DNA of 64,000 nucleotides from PWXP01 sp034005525 (GTDB taxonomy: Bacteria; Planctomycetota; Planctomycetia; Pirellulales; Thermoguttaceae). The DNA lies in contig JAVEUP010000015.1 of assembly GCA_034005525.1 (NCBI GenBank), positions 8,742 through 72,741 of the forward strand, given 5' to 3'. The translations under genes and the position numbers were made by a program. Under the pieces are notes generated by a model, which worked only from the letters and a program-made list of their open reading frames with translations, was not told the origin of the DNA and did no database searches. Below are positions 26,507 through 34,771 of this stretch, one piece after another. Position 1 is the first letter of the stretch. Each line of letters starts with the position of its first letter.

Positions 26507-26935
26507 ATGTGCGAGCATTATTGCACAGCCGACACAGGCAGTGGTCGTACTTTCAGCATAGGGATCCGTGTCCTCAATCGAGCCCAGTTCGTACAGGCTC
26601 CTAACATCTCTTGGAAAGAGGCCAAGGAAGCGTGTGAAAAAATGGGAGTGCACTTAGTCTGCGTGGAAACGGATAAAGAACTGGAGGCCCTAAACAAAGT
26701 CGGGGAGGGTGTGGTCGCATGGGTGGGTGGCTGCCGACACGATGATGGACAGTGGCGTTGGCTCAACAACCAAGTCATTCCGTCCGGGCGTGTTCAGTTC
26801 CAGGTATATCCCCTTGAAGAGAAGTACTCTTATGTTTCGGTTTTTGGCAATGGCGCATTCGAGTGCAGACCGGAAAGCAGCCTTGCGCCCGAAAAGGTCG
26901 AAACACTCGCTGGCTACGTGTGTGACTGGGAGTGA
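26507..26935 (+). CDS. C-type-lectin-like domain, probably N-terminally truncated
   Basis: 142 residues beginning 7 bp after the DUF1080 stop. Residues 30-140 follow the C-type lectin pattern: ISWKEAKEACEKMGVHLVCVETDKE, AWVGGCRHDDGQWRWLNN and the closing GYVCDWE, with two Cys pairs. There is no signal peptide and the first 20 residues look arbitrary. In related planctomycete proteins the same domain sits at the C-terminus of a longer exported protein, so this is plausibly the tail of a third paralogue that lost its body. It could still be translated by coupling to the upstream gene. Confidence 0.6.
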   Translation: MCEHYCTADTGSGRTFSIGIRVLNRAQFVQAPNISWKEAKEACEKMGVHLVCVETDKELEALNKVGEGVVAWVGGCRHDDGQWRWLNNQVIPSGRVQFQVYPLEEKYSYVSVFGNGAFECRPESSLAPEKVETLAGYVCDWE

Positions 26936-26976
26936 GGGTCCGAGTCAAATTAGCGAACGAAGCCGGAAGCACCACC

Positions 26977-27198
26977 ATGCAGCGACGACAGTTCGTAACC
27001 AGTACCGTCACGGCAGTCGCCCTGGCCGCTGTGCCGAGCCTCGTTCACGCCGCCAACCGCAAGTTCGTGTTCAAGATCAAGACCAAATCTGGCGGCATCG
27101 TGGGCAACTCTCAATTGAACGGTATAGGGGCTAGGCGAGAGCTTGCACTTGCGATATCCTGTATTGCACGAAAGGAACCCTGTAATGATCGGAATTGA
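26977..27198 (+). CDS. Small Tat-signal protein, probably truncated
   Basis: 73 residues with GGAAG 9 bp before the ATG. It starts QRRQFVTSTVTAVALAAVPSLVHA, a twin-arginine-style signal, followed by RKFVFKIKTKSGGIVGN, which matches a small planctomycete exported family that normally continues for another 40 or so residues. After residue ~48 the sequence (ARRELALAISCIARK) no longer looks like that family, and the frame runs 14 bp into the SIS gene. The 3' half is probably lost or replaced. Confidence 0.45.
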   Translation: MQRRQFVTSTVTAVALAAVPSLVHAANRKFVFKIKTKSGGIVGNSQLNGIGARRELALAISCIARKEPCNDRN

Positions 27199-27766
27199 CC
27201 TGCCACTGGACGACTACCTGGCCGAATTGAAGCGCGTGCTCGACCTTACCGACCGCGGTGAGATGGTTCGCATGGCGGACCTCTTGTTCGAGGCTTACGA
27301 GCGAGGCGGCCAGGTATTCGTGTGTGGCAACGGCGGCTCGGCGGCATTGGCGTCGCACATTGCCGAAGACGTCGGCAAGGGCACGCTGCGCGAGGCGGAC
27401 CTTCGCGACGAAGACCGGCCCCGGTTCCGCATTCTCAGCCTGACCGACAACGCGCCCTGGATTACGGCGTTGGCGAACGACGTGGGCTACGACCAGGTAT
27501 TTGTCCAGCAGCTTATGCACTACGGCCGGCCCGGCGACCTGCTGGTGGCCATCAGCGGCTCCGGCAACAGCCCGAACGTCATCGCAGCGGTCGAATGGGC
27601 CAACCGCCATGGACTGACCACTTTCGGCATGACCGGGTTCGACGGCGGCAAACTCCGCCGGCTGCAAACGGCCGGCGTCCACGTGCCGATCGACGACATG
27701 GGCATGACCGAGTCGGTCCACGGCTGCATCCTCACTGGGTGGTCGACGATCTGCACGCGCGCCTAA
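27185..27766 (+). CDS. SIS-domain phosphoheptose-isomerase-like protein, frameshifted near the end
   Basis: 193 residues as read, ATG with AAAGGAAC 8 bp upstream. The sugar-isomerase fold resembles GmhA: VFVCGNGGSAALASHIAEDVGKG, NAPWITALANDVGYDQVF and VAISGSGNSPNVIAAVEWA. It may act on a phosphorylated sugar for a surface polysaccharide. The normal family ending (HWVVDDLHARLNRVGRY) is present in the +1 frame, ending at a stop at 27793-27795. One C appears to be missing near 27735 (CTCACTGG where CTCCACTGG would restore the frame), so the last ten residues as read are scrambled. This may be a real mutation or an assembly error. Confidence 0.82.
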   Translation: MIGIDLPLDDYLAELKRVLDLTDRGEMVRMADLLFEAYERGGQVFVCGNGGSAALASHIAEDVGKGTLREADLRDEDRPRFRILSLTDNAPWITALANDVGYDQVFVQQLMHYGRPGDLLVAISGSGNSPNVIAAVEWANRHGLTTFGMTGFDGGKLRRLQTAGVHVPIDDMGMTESVHGCILTGWSTICTRA

Positions 27767-27862
27767 ACCGCGTGGGACGCTACAGCGCAGCGTAGCACTT
27801 CCCGGCGCCGGTGCTGAACCATCTTCGGCAAGGCGCCGCCGGGCTGGCCGCGCCCGCCGGGA

Positions 27863-30800
27863 TCATCCACGCCGTCGACGGGCCACGAGCCCGCAGGCGA
27901 GGGCTGCAAGCAACAACAACCAGGTTCCCGGTTCAGGAACCGCGGTGAGAATCAGGCTGCCGGTGGTGACCTTCCAGTCGCCCCACCAGCCGATGTTATC
28001 GGTGATCCGGAACAGGTCCGTGATGTTCTGGCCGGGGCCGAGCAGGTCGGCGCCAAGGTACACGTCGCCGTCGAACAGGGTGAAGCTGTCGCCCGCGCTG
28101 AGACTGTAACCGTCCAGCCCAAAGATATTCAGCGAGATGCTTTCGAGCCCGGTCGGCAGGGTCAGCCTGGCGTCGTTGCTGCCAAGAACCCGATCGTAGT
28201 TGCCATCCGTGTTGTTGACGAATTCCCAATCCCAAATGGCGCCGTTATCGAAGATAAGGTTGCTACCGAACGTGAGCGTGCCGATGCTCGTTCCCGTGGC
28301 AAGCCTGCCGCCGTCCTCGATGGTTGTGGCGCCGGCAATTGTGCCCGTGCCGCCCAGGGTCGCACCATTCTTGACCGCAACCGGCCCGGTACCTGTTCCC
28401 GAGCCCGAGGCATTGTTGACCAGCAGCGTGCCCGCGTCGATAGAAACGCCGCCGGCGAAAGTGTTTGCGCCGGTGAGCGTCAGCGTTCCGGCGGCGGTCT
28501 TGATCAGGCTGCCGGTTCCGGAGATCGTGCCACCGTAGGTGGTCGACGTGCCCAGCCCGCCCACGGTCAGCGTATTGGCGCCAAGGGCGACATTACCGCC
28601 AACAGAGCCGCCGCCGGCCAGCGAGCCGATCGTGAGGCCGTAATCTCCCAAGACCAGGTTGGCGCCGGCGGTATCCTCGAGCGTGAACGCAACGGCGCCG
28701 GCGTTGTGGGCGTGCCGATGCTGCGCGAAGGTCCCGCCTGCAATGTGGATTGACCCGCCCGTGAAGGTCGTGTTGCAGACCGTAAAGGTATTGGTGCCGG
28801 CCTTGGTGAGTGTGAAGCCCGCGAGATCCAAGGTAGTGGCGGCGTAGCCGGGAGCGAGCAACGCGAAGTTCCCCGTCCCGCCGATCATTGCATCGGCGGC
28901 AAGCCTGAGATTGGACATTTGCAGAGTACTGTTGCCGATATGTCCCCCCGTATTGATGATGGCGCCCGTACCGGCAGTGCCCATGCCGGCGATCGTGTAT
29001 CCGTAGCCCGCGTCAACGATTCCGTTGAAATCCACCGTGGCTCCGGACGCGATGATCACCTTGTCGAAGCTCGCAGTTCTCTGGCCCAGTGAGTACATGT
29101 GGCCGATTCTCAGTATCCCTTCGTCCACCATGACGCTGCCGGTAAACGTGCTGTTTCCACTGAGCGTGAGCGTGCCGGTGCCGGTCTTGGTCAGACCACC
29201 GGCGCCGGAGATGCTGCCGGCGTAGGTAGTCGAGGTCCCCAGTGCGCCTACCGTCAACCGATTGGCGCCCAGGTTGATGCCGCCACCGGTCGAACCGCCA
29301 CCGGCCAGCGAGCCAACCGACAGGTCGTAACTTCCCAACGAGAGGTTGGCGCCGGCCGTGTTGGCGAACGTGAAGGCGACTGCACCGGCATCGTGAGCCC
29401 GCGTGTATTGCGTGACGGTTCCACCGGCGACGTGGATGGTTCCGGGGTTGAAGGTTGTGTTGGAAACCGTAAAGGTATTGGTGCCGGCTTTGGTGAGGGT
29501 GAATCCGTTAAGATCGAGGGTGGTGGGGCCGTGGCCGGAGGCAAGCAAGGCAAAGTTGCCCGTCCCGCCGATCATGGCATTCGCAGCGAGTCTTATATTG
29601 GATGTCTGTGCAGTGCCGTTGTCGATATGCGCCCCGGTATTGACCATGGCGCCCGCGCCGGCGGTGCCCGTTCCGGCGATGGTATATCCGTAGGTTGCGT
29701 CGCGCACGCCGTTGAGGTCCACGGTGCCCCCGGAGTTGACAACCACTTTAGTGACTGCCGTGTTCGCCGGCCCGAAAGCGTTCCGGTTTCCAAGGGCCAA
29801 CACTCCAGCGTTGACCCCGATGCCGCCGGTCAGGGAGTTGACGCCGGTAAGCGTCAGCGTTCCGGCGCCGGTCTTGACCAGGCCGCCGGCCCCGGAGATC
29901 GTGCCGTCGTAGGTGGTCGACGTTCCCAGCCCGCCTACGGTCAGCGTATTGCCGCCAAGGGCGACATTGCCGCCGGTGGCGCCGCCACCGGCCAGCGAGC
30001 CAACCGACAGGTTGTAACTGCCCAAGGATAGGTTGGCGCCTGCCGTGTTGGCGAAGGTGAATGCAACGGCGCCGGCGTTGTGGGCCCGCGTGTACTGCGT
30101 GAACGTTCCGCCGGCAACGTGGATCGTACCGGACGTGAAGGTTGAGTTGGAGACCGTAAAGGTGTTGTCGCCGGCTTTCGTCAGCGTGAAGCCCGCTAGA
30201 TCCAAGGTAGTGGCGGCATGGCCGGGAGCGAGCAACGCGAAGTTCCCCGTCCCTCCGATCATTGCATCGGCGGCGAGCCTGAGATTGGACATTTGCAGGT
30301 TGCCATTGCCGATGTGGGCGCCGGTGTTGATGATGGCGCCCGTTCCGTTGGCGCCTGTGCCGGCGATTGTGTACCCGTAACCTGCGTCCCAGATTCCGTT
30401 GAAATCCACCGTGGCTCCCGACGCGATGATCACCTTGTCGAAGCTCGCACTTCTTTGGCCCAATGAATACATGTGCCCGATTTTCAGTATCCCTTCATTG
30501 ACGTAAACACTGCCGGCGAACGCAGTGCTGTTTCCGCTGAGCGTGAGTATGCCGGTGCCGGTCTTGGTCAGGCCGCCGGTTCCGGCGATGAGACCGCTCA
30601 TCACCGCGTCGACGTTCGCGGCCAGGGTGGGCGTGGTTCCAGCCAACGTGATCGTACCGCCGGAAAGCGTGTAATTGCCCGTGCCGGCAGCGTTGAAAGT
30701 GATCCGGTTGGCTGTCACCGTTCCGACGCTGACGACCCCCGCTGAACCAGCACCGGCGCCGAAGACCGCCTCGTCGACTGCGGTGTTCGGCCACGGAACA

Positions 30801-30976
30801 TTTGAAGCGCCGTCCCAGAAGTTCTGGTTCGTCGTATTCCAGCCCGCTCCCGCGCCATCCTGCGCGCCGAAAGCGCCCGTGTTGGCATCATAGGTCAGGG
30901 TTGCCGCCTGCGTGGCGTTCATTGTGGCTAATCCGACCGCGAGTATCGCGACAAGAAAGACGAGAAGTGTTTTCAT
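27863..30976 (-). CDS. PEP-CTERM surface protein with autotransporter-type beta-strand repeats
   Basis: 1037 residues from the ATG at 30976 (GGGAG 9 bp upstream; an ATG seven codons earlier is less likely). Signal peptide MKTLLVFLVAILAVGLA. The body is built of short motifs such as GGLVKTGAGTLTLTG, characteristic of autotransporter-associated beta-strand repeats, within three ~230-residue tandem units. A smaller beta domain follows, and the C-terminus VPEPGTWLLLLAALACGLVARRRRG is a textbook PEP-CTERM sorting tag (VPEP, hydrophobic helix, arginine tail). Known biology: the tag is handled by an exosortase during export of extracellular-matrix proteins. No exosortase is in the window. Confidence 0.9.
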   Translation of the reverse strand: MKTLLVFLVAILAVGLATMNATQAATLTYDANTGAFGAQDGAGAGWNTTNQNFWDGASNVPWPNTAVDEAVFGAGAGSAGVVSVGTVTANRITFNAAGTGNYTLSGGTITLAGTTPTLAANVDAVMSGLIAGTGGLTKTGTGILTLSGNSTAFAGSVYVNEGILKIGHMYSLGQRSASFDKVIIASGATVDFNGIWDAGYGYTIAGTGANGTGAIINTGAHIGNGNLQMSNLRLAADAMIGGTGNFALLAPGHAATTLDLAGFTLTKAGDNTFTVSNSTFTSGTIHVAGGTFTQYTRAHNAGAVAFTFANTAGANLSLGSYNLSVGSLAGGGATGGNVALGGNTLTVGGLGTSTTYDGTISGAGGLVKTGAGTLTLTGVNSLTGGIGVNAGVLALGNRNAFGPANTAVTKVVVNSGGTVDLNGVRDATYGYTIAGTGTAGAGAMVNTGAHIDNGTAQTSNIRLAANAMIGGTGNFALLASGHGPTTLDLNGFTLTKAGTNTFTVSNTTFNPGTIHVAGGTVTQYTRAHDAGAVAFTFANTAGANLSLGSYDLSVGSLAGGGSTGGGINLGANRLTVGALGTSTTYAGSISGAGGLTKTGTGTLTLSGNSTFTGSVMVDEGILRIGHMYSLGQRTASFDKVIIASGATVDFNGIVDAGYGYTIAGMGTAGTGAIINTGGHIGNSTLQMSNLRLAADAMIGGTGNFALLAPGYAATTLDLAGFTLTKAGTNTFTVCNTTFTGGSIHIAGGTFAQHRHAHNAGAVAFTLEDTAGANLVLGDYGLTIGSLAGGGSVGGNVALGANTLTVGGLGTSTTYGGTISGTGSLIKTAAGTLTLTGANTFAGGVSIDAGTLLVNNASGSGTGTGPVAVKNGATLGGTGTIAGATTIEDGGRLATGTSIGTLTFGSNLIFDNGAIWDWEFVNNTDGNYDRVLGSNDARLTLPTGLESISLNIFGLDGYSLSAGDSFTLFDGDVYLGADLLGPGQNITDLFRITDNIGWWGDWKVTTGSLILTAVPEPGTWLLLLAALACGLVARRRRG
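28425..30515. repeat. Three ~690-bp tandem units in the PEP-CTERM gene
   Basis: The landmarks IGHMYSLGQR / LGNRNAFGPA / IGHMYSLGQR occur near 30480, 29790 and 29100, giving a period of about 690 bp. Each unit also carries GNFALLA, TLTKAG and GTSTTY in the same order. The first and third units are more alike than either is to the second. Confidence 0.8.
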
Positions 30977-31325
30977 GTTTCCGACTCCCAATATCACAAT
31001 AACCGGCTGTCCATGCTGTCGTTACAACGTACAGCTTCGTGGACGAACTAAGAGTGAACACGCCGCGAATGGCTTCCAGGTTTGTGCGCGACGGAGACGC
31101 ATTGCGCTTTCTCGGAGTCCATCTATTACCACGAGTTTCAGTCTATCAAGAGAAGAAATTGCGGTCAAATGTTGCGTAAAGATTTCCAGGCCGGTGCCGC
31201 CGGTGAGACCTGAAGCGGCAAGGCACGCGGGTTCCATGCCGCTGTCGGGTGGCCGGGCAGTCCGCCGGAATGCGAGTGTCAACTTGCCGAAGTTCCTGTT
31301 CGGCAGGTCATCGGCCATCGGCAAG
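30977..31325. other. Intergenic region between rsmA and the PEP-CTERM gene
   Basis: No gene, repeat or hairpin that I can support. It must contain the leftward promoter of the PEP-CTERM gene and the end of the rsmA transcript. Confidence 0.5.
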
Positions 31326-32225
31326 CTATCTTTTCGCGTCGAAACACAAGCGGAGGACGCTGGCGACGTCGAGTTGCTCCGCCCGGGCCTGAAGGGAAAG
31401 GCCGGCCGATTCCAGAATGGAATCGACTTGCGATTTGTCGAGCCGCCCTTTGAAGAAACCGAGCAGCTCGCTGCGCAGCAGCTTGCGGCGGTGGCAAAAC
31501 AATGCGCGGGTGAAGTCGTGGAAGAACGCGCGGTCGGGAATCTGCCGGCGGCGGGCGGGATCGAGCACAAGCCGCACGATGGCCGACTCCACCTTCGGGC
31601 GCGGCCAGAAAGCCGTCGGCGGCAGAATGCGCACGACCTCGGCGGTGCATTGGCTTTGTACCCAGATACTCAGGGCCCCGTAGTCCTTGGTGCCGGGCCG
31701 CGCGGTGAACCGGTCCGCAACCTCCTTCTGCACGGTTATGGTCATCGAGTGCGGCGCGCGGTCCAGCCCGAGCAGGTTGCTGACGATGGGCGTCGCCACG
31801 TTGTACGGCAGGTTCGCCACCAGTTTCAGGCGTCGATCCGGGGCCGCGTCGAGCCGCTCGAACACGGCGTCGAGAACCGCCGGATTGAGCCGATTCTTGT
31901 TGTGCAACGCGTCGAGCTGCAGCATGGCGACGTTCTTGAGCGTGTAAAGCTCCTCACTGGCGAGTTGGAACAACTGCCGGTCAATTTCCACGGTGACCAC
32001 GCTCGCCACGCGCGGCGCCATCAACTGGGTAAGCGAACCCGTGCCGGTGCCCACTTCAAGTACGACGTCGCCGGGCGACAGTTCCGCCGCGTCGACCAGG
32101 ATTCCCAGCAGGTTCAGGTCGATCAGGAAGCACTGACCATACCGGGTGCGCGGCCGGACGCCGGCCTCCTCGAAGCGCCGGCGAAGAAAGGATGCCGTTT
32201 GGCGGGCGGGTGCGTTCACTTCCAT
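31326..32225 (-). CDS. rsmA: 16S rRNA (adenine1518-N6/adenine1519-N6)-dimethyltransferase
   Basis: Dimethylates two adjacent adenines in helix 45 of 16S rRNA with SAM. 299 residues. The SAM-binding motif is VVLEVGTGTGSLTQLM, followed by the acidic strand VVTVEIDR, LQLDAL and the catalytic motif NLPYNVATPI; the C-terminal helical domain contains FWPRPKVESAIVRL. The family's N-terminal GQNFL is GQCFLID here, a Cys for Asn change near the SAM pocket. It is the last gene of the leftward operon psd-pssA-ribE-rsmA; its start overlaps the end of ribE by 10 bp, so translation is likely coupled. Also known as ksgA. Confidence 0.92.
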   Translation of the reverse strand: MEVNAPARQTASFLRRRFEEAGVRPRTRYGQCFLIDLNLLGILVDAAELSPGDVVLEVGTGTGSLTQLMAPRVASVVTVEIDRQLFQLASEELYTLKNVAMLQLDALHNKNRLNPAVLDAVFERLDAAPDRRLKLVANLPYNVATPIVSNLLGLDRAPHSMTITVQKEVADRFTARPGTKDYGALSIWVQSQCTAEVVRILPPTAFWPRPKVESAIVRLVLDPARRRQIPDRAFFHDFTRALFCHRRKLLRSELLGFFKGRLDKSQVDSILESAGLSLQARAEQLDVASVLRLCFDAKR

Positions 32226-32815
32226 TCCCGGCTTTCGACGAGCCGTTCGACGTACTTGGCCAGGATGTCGGTCTCGAGGTTCACGCGGTCGCCCACCTTC
32301 ATGGGGCCGAGGGTCGTCACGGCAAGCGTGTAGGGGATCAGGGCCACGCTGAATCGCTCCGGCTCGCTATCGACGATGGTCAGGCTCACGCCGTCGACGG
32401 CGATCGATGCCTTGGGCGCCATCTGGCGGGCGAGGGCCGGGGCAACGGAAAACCAGAACGTGGACCAGTCGCCCATGTCGGTCCGCTGGATAAGCTGGCC
32501 GGTCCCGTCGATGTGCCCACTGACGAAATGCCCGCCCAGGCGGTCGGAGACCTTCAAGGCCCGCTCGAGGTTGACCGGGCTTCCCACCTTCAGATCGCCC
32601 AGGTTGGTTCGCTTGAGCGTTTCCGGGCCGGCCTGGAACGCCATGGTTTCTGCGTCGGCGGCCACGACGGTCAGGCAGCAGCCGTTGACGGAAACACTGT
32701 CGGCCACGGCCGTTTCCGCCGCGATCTTGGGTTCACGAATCACCAGGGTGCACCCCGGCGGCTCGTCGCGCAGCTCGGCCACGGTTCCCAGCGATTCCAC
32801 GATTCCTGAAAACAT
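32216..32815 (-). CDS. ribE: Riboflavin synthase alpha chain
   Basis: Converts two 6,7-dimethyl-8-ribityllumazine molecules to riboflavin. 199 residues in two similar barrels: MFSGIVESLGTV opening the first, SVSVNGCCLTVV with the conserved Cys, GHFVSGHIDGTG in the middle and SIAVDGVSLTIV in the second. The C-terminal helix VNLETDILAKYVERL forms the trimer contact. No FMN riboswitch precedes it and the other rib genes are absent; it is embedded in a phospholipid operon, 51 bp after pssA. Confidence 0.93.
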   Translation of the reverse strand: MFSGIVESLGTVAELRDEPPGCTLVIREPKIAAETAVADSVSVNGCCLTVVAADAETMAFQAGPETLKRTNLGDLKVGSPVNLERALKVSDRLGGHFVSGHIDGTGQLIQRTDMGDWSTFWFSVAPALARQMAPKASIAVDGVSLTIVDSEPERFSVALIPYTLAVTTLGPMKVGDRVNLETDILAKYVERLVESREWK

Positions 32816-32866
32816 GCATTATCCTCCCAAATTGGCTTGTATTCCTGGTCACCGTTGACAGAATTC

Positions 32867-33673
32867 TCAAAACAGCGATTCCCTTCGCTCCCTTCGTTCC
32901 ACGTAGCGCTGCCAGGCGTACCGCACCGGGCCCGACAACACAAACGCACAGCACACCAGCGGCACGGCGTAGCCGCGGATCATCATAATGGCCGCCACGG
33001 TGAACACCACGGCCACAACGTGCGCAAAGCTCCGCTGTCCGCGGACCACCTGGTTGACCACGTGCGGATACGGCACGCGCGACACCATAAGCCCGGCCAC
33101 CAGCAAGGCGAAGAACGGCAGGACGATCTGCAGTGCATGGTCGATCTGCTGCGCGTAAATCAACGGGTTCTCGTCCTTGCGCAACGTGTAGAACATGATC
33201 GCGAAGCTGGCGATGGCGGCTGCCCCCGCCGGCGACGGCAGGCCGCTGAAGTGCATGTGATCGTCGTCCTCGGTGCTCTCCAGCGTGAAACGGGCCAACC
33301 GCAACGCCACACACACGGCGTATGCCGCCGCAATGACCCAAATAGCGTGCCGGTGCATGTAAGCGAACCGCGGGCAGATCTTTACCAGCAGGAAGGCCGG
33401 CGCTACGCCGAAGGTCACCAAGTCGCACAGGCTGTCTAACTGTGCGCCGAAATCGCTCGAAGTGCGCGATAGCCGGGCGACGTACCCATCCAACGCATCG
33501 AACACCATTCCCAAGAAAATCAGCCAGCCGCTTACCATTACGTTGGTCGTGTCGGCCAGATCGGTTGCCACCCCGTCCGGCTTGTCCACCCGCGACGCCA
33601 CCACAATCGCAAAGAACCCGCACACCAGGTTTCCCAGCGTCAGAAGAGTTGGAAAGACGGCAACAGTGCGCAT
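32867..33673 (-). CDS. pssA: CDP-diacylglycerol--serine O-phosphatidyltransferase
   Basis: Membrane enzyme making phosphatidylserine from CDP-diacylglycerol and serine. 268 residues with about seven membrane helices. The CDP-alcohol phosphotransferase signature is complete: DALDGYVARLSRTSSDFGAQLDSLCD. The N-terminus LLTLGNLVCGFFAIVVA is typical of this type II (Bacillus-like) PssA. It begins 9 bp after the psd stop, so the two consecutive steps to phosphatidylethanolamine are co-transcribed. Confidence 0.92.
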   Translation of the reverse strand: MRTVAVFPTLLTLGNLVCGFFAIVVASRVDKPDGVATDLADTTNVMVSGWLIFLGMVFDALDGYVARLSRTSSDFGAQLDSLCDLVTFGVAPAFLLVKICPRFAYMHRHAIWVIAAAYAVCVALRLARFTLESTEDDDHMHFSGLPSPAGAAAIASFAIMFYTLRKDENPLIYAQQIDHALQIVLPFFALLVAGLMVSRVPYPHVVNQVVRGQRSFAHVVAVVFTVAAIMMIRGYAVPLVCCAFVLSGPVRYAWQRYVERRERRESLF

Positions 33674-33682
33674 GGCTGAAGT

Positions 33683-34645
33683 TCACTCGTATCGGGCAAG
33701 GATGGTCGCGCCCGCTCGCACACGGTCCCCGACTTCCGCCAGGATGTGCAGGTTGCCGGAGTCGGGCAGGATCAACTCGGTGCGGGAGCCGAATTTGATC
33801 ATGCCGAACTTGTGGCCCCGGGGAATGACTTCGCCCGGGCGCAGGTCGCAGACAATCCGCCGGGCGATCGTCCCGGCAATTTGCCGGACAATCATCGTAC
33901 GATGCGGTGGTGCCTCTTCCTCCAGCGCGATCCAGGTGTGTTCGTTCACCTGGGCGCTTGCCGGGTCGAGTGCGTTGCGGAACTCGCCCGGCGAATAACG
34001 CACCTCGATCACCCGTGCCTCGGCCGGCGAACGGTTGATATGCACGTTGAAGATCGAGAGAAAGATGCCTATGCGGACGGCCGGGCCGTCCAGATAGGGA
34101 TCGTGTTCCAGCCGGGTGATCTCGGTCAGCTTTCCGTCGGCCGGCGAGACGATCAGCCCGGGTTCCTGGGGAATCGACCGCGGCGGGTCGCGGAAGAACC
34201 AGACAATCAGAACCAGCGGCACCGCGGCCAGATAGCCCAACGGCCACCAGTACCAAGAGAGCCCCACCACTAGGGCCAGAAGCGGCCAGCCGAACAACTG
34301 CAATTCGGCCAACCCCCAGCGGGCAAACGGAAGCCGGTCGCGCCAGGCAAAAGGGTCGTCGGATTTGTCCCAACAAGCCGTACACTGGTTGCGGCAGTAC
34401 TTCAAATCGCGCGGGTCGAGGATTTCGTGGGGGGCACCCTCAACGTCACCCCGCCGGAGCTGGGCCATGCGCTCGATGTAGCCGGGCCGCAGCCGGCGCA
34501 CGCGCCAACGCCGCCAGCGCCCCCAAAGCAGCTCGACTTGCATGCCCAGGCCACCCCCCGGTTGGGTGCTCCTGATGTTCTCCGGCAAAGGCTCGGGGGC
34601 GGTACGGTCGCAAGTTCCCGGCTGGGATGAGGTTATGTCGCTCAT
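33683..34645 (-). CDS. psd: Phosphatidylserine decarboxylase with extended N-terminus
   Basis: Decarboxylates phosphatidylserine to phosphatidylethanolamine using a self-generated pyruvoyl group. 320 residues from the ATG at 34645; an earlier ATG at 34696 and a later one at 34543 are possible. The catalytic part (~140-320) is the short PSD type: VSPADGKLTEI, FLSIFNVHINRSPAEARV and GMIKFGSRTELILP, where cleavage occurs between Gly and Ser. Two membrane helices precede it. The first ~110 residues are not part of the common enzyme and hold a Cys cluster, YCRNQCTACW, followed by basic sequence. Whether that extension binds a metal is not known. Confidence 0.88.
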   Translation of the reverse strand: MSDITSSQPGTCDRTAPEPLPENIRSTQPGGGLGMQVELLWGRWRRWRVRRLRPGYIERMAQLRRGDVEGAPHEILDPRDLKYCRNQCTACWDKSDDPFAWRDRLPFARWGLAELQLFGWPLLALVVGLSWYWWPLGYLAAVPLVLIVWFFRDPPRSIPQEPGLIVSPADGKLTEITRLEHDPYLDGPAVRIGIFLSIFNVHINRSPAEARVIEVRYSPGEFRNALDPASAQVNEHTWIALEEEAPPHRTMIVRQIAGTIARRIVCDLRPGEVIPRGHKFGMIKFGSRTELILPDSGNLHILAEVGDRVRAGATILARYE

Positions 34646-34718
34646 GGGTTCGGTGGGGCTGATGATCGCCGACTGTGCTTCCAGGCCAGTCCGCAATTAT
34701 AGCGTCTTCCGCGATTTT

Positions 34719-34771
34719 GCGCAGCCCCACCAAGGGCTTACGGGACCCCGGCCCTGGGTAAATCGTCCCGG
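34719..34771. repeat. Partial copy of the 3783-3952 element
   Basis: GCGCAG, CCCACCAAGG, CTTACG and GACC appear with the same order and spacing as at the right half of the 3783-3952 element, continuing with lower similarity up to TCCCGG. It ends 1 bp before the stop codon of the leftward gene at 34772, just as the full copy ends beside the efflux gene's stop. Confidence 0.6.

Noticed and set aside
32733..34385. 550-codon minus-strand frame overlapping psd and pssA
   Set aside because: Reads another frame of two clear enzymes; low-complexity Arg/Gly composition.
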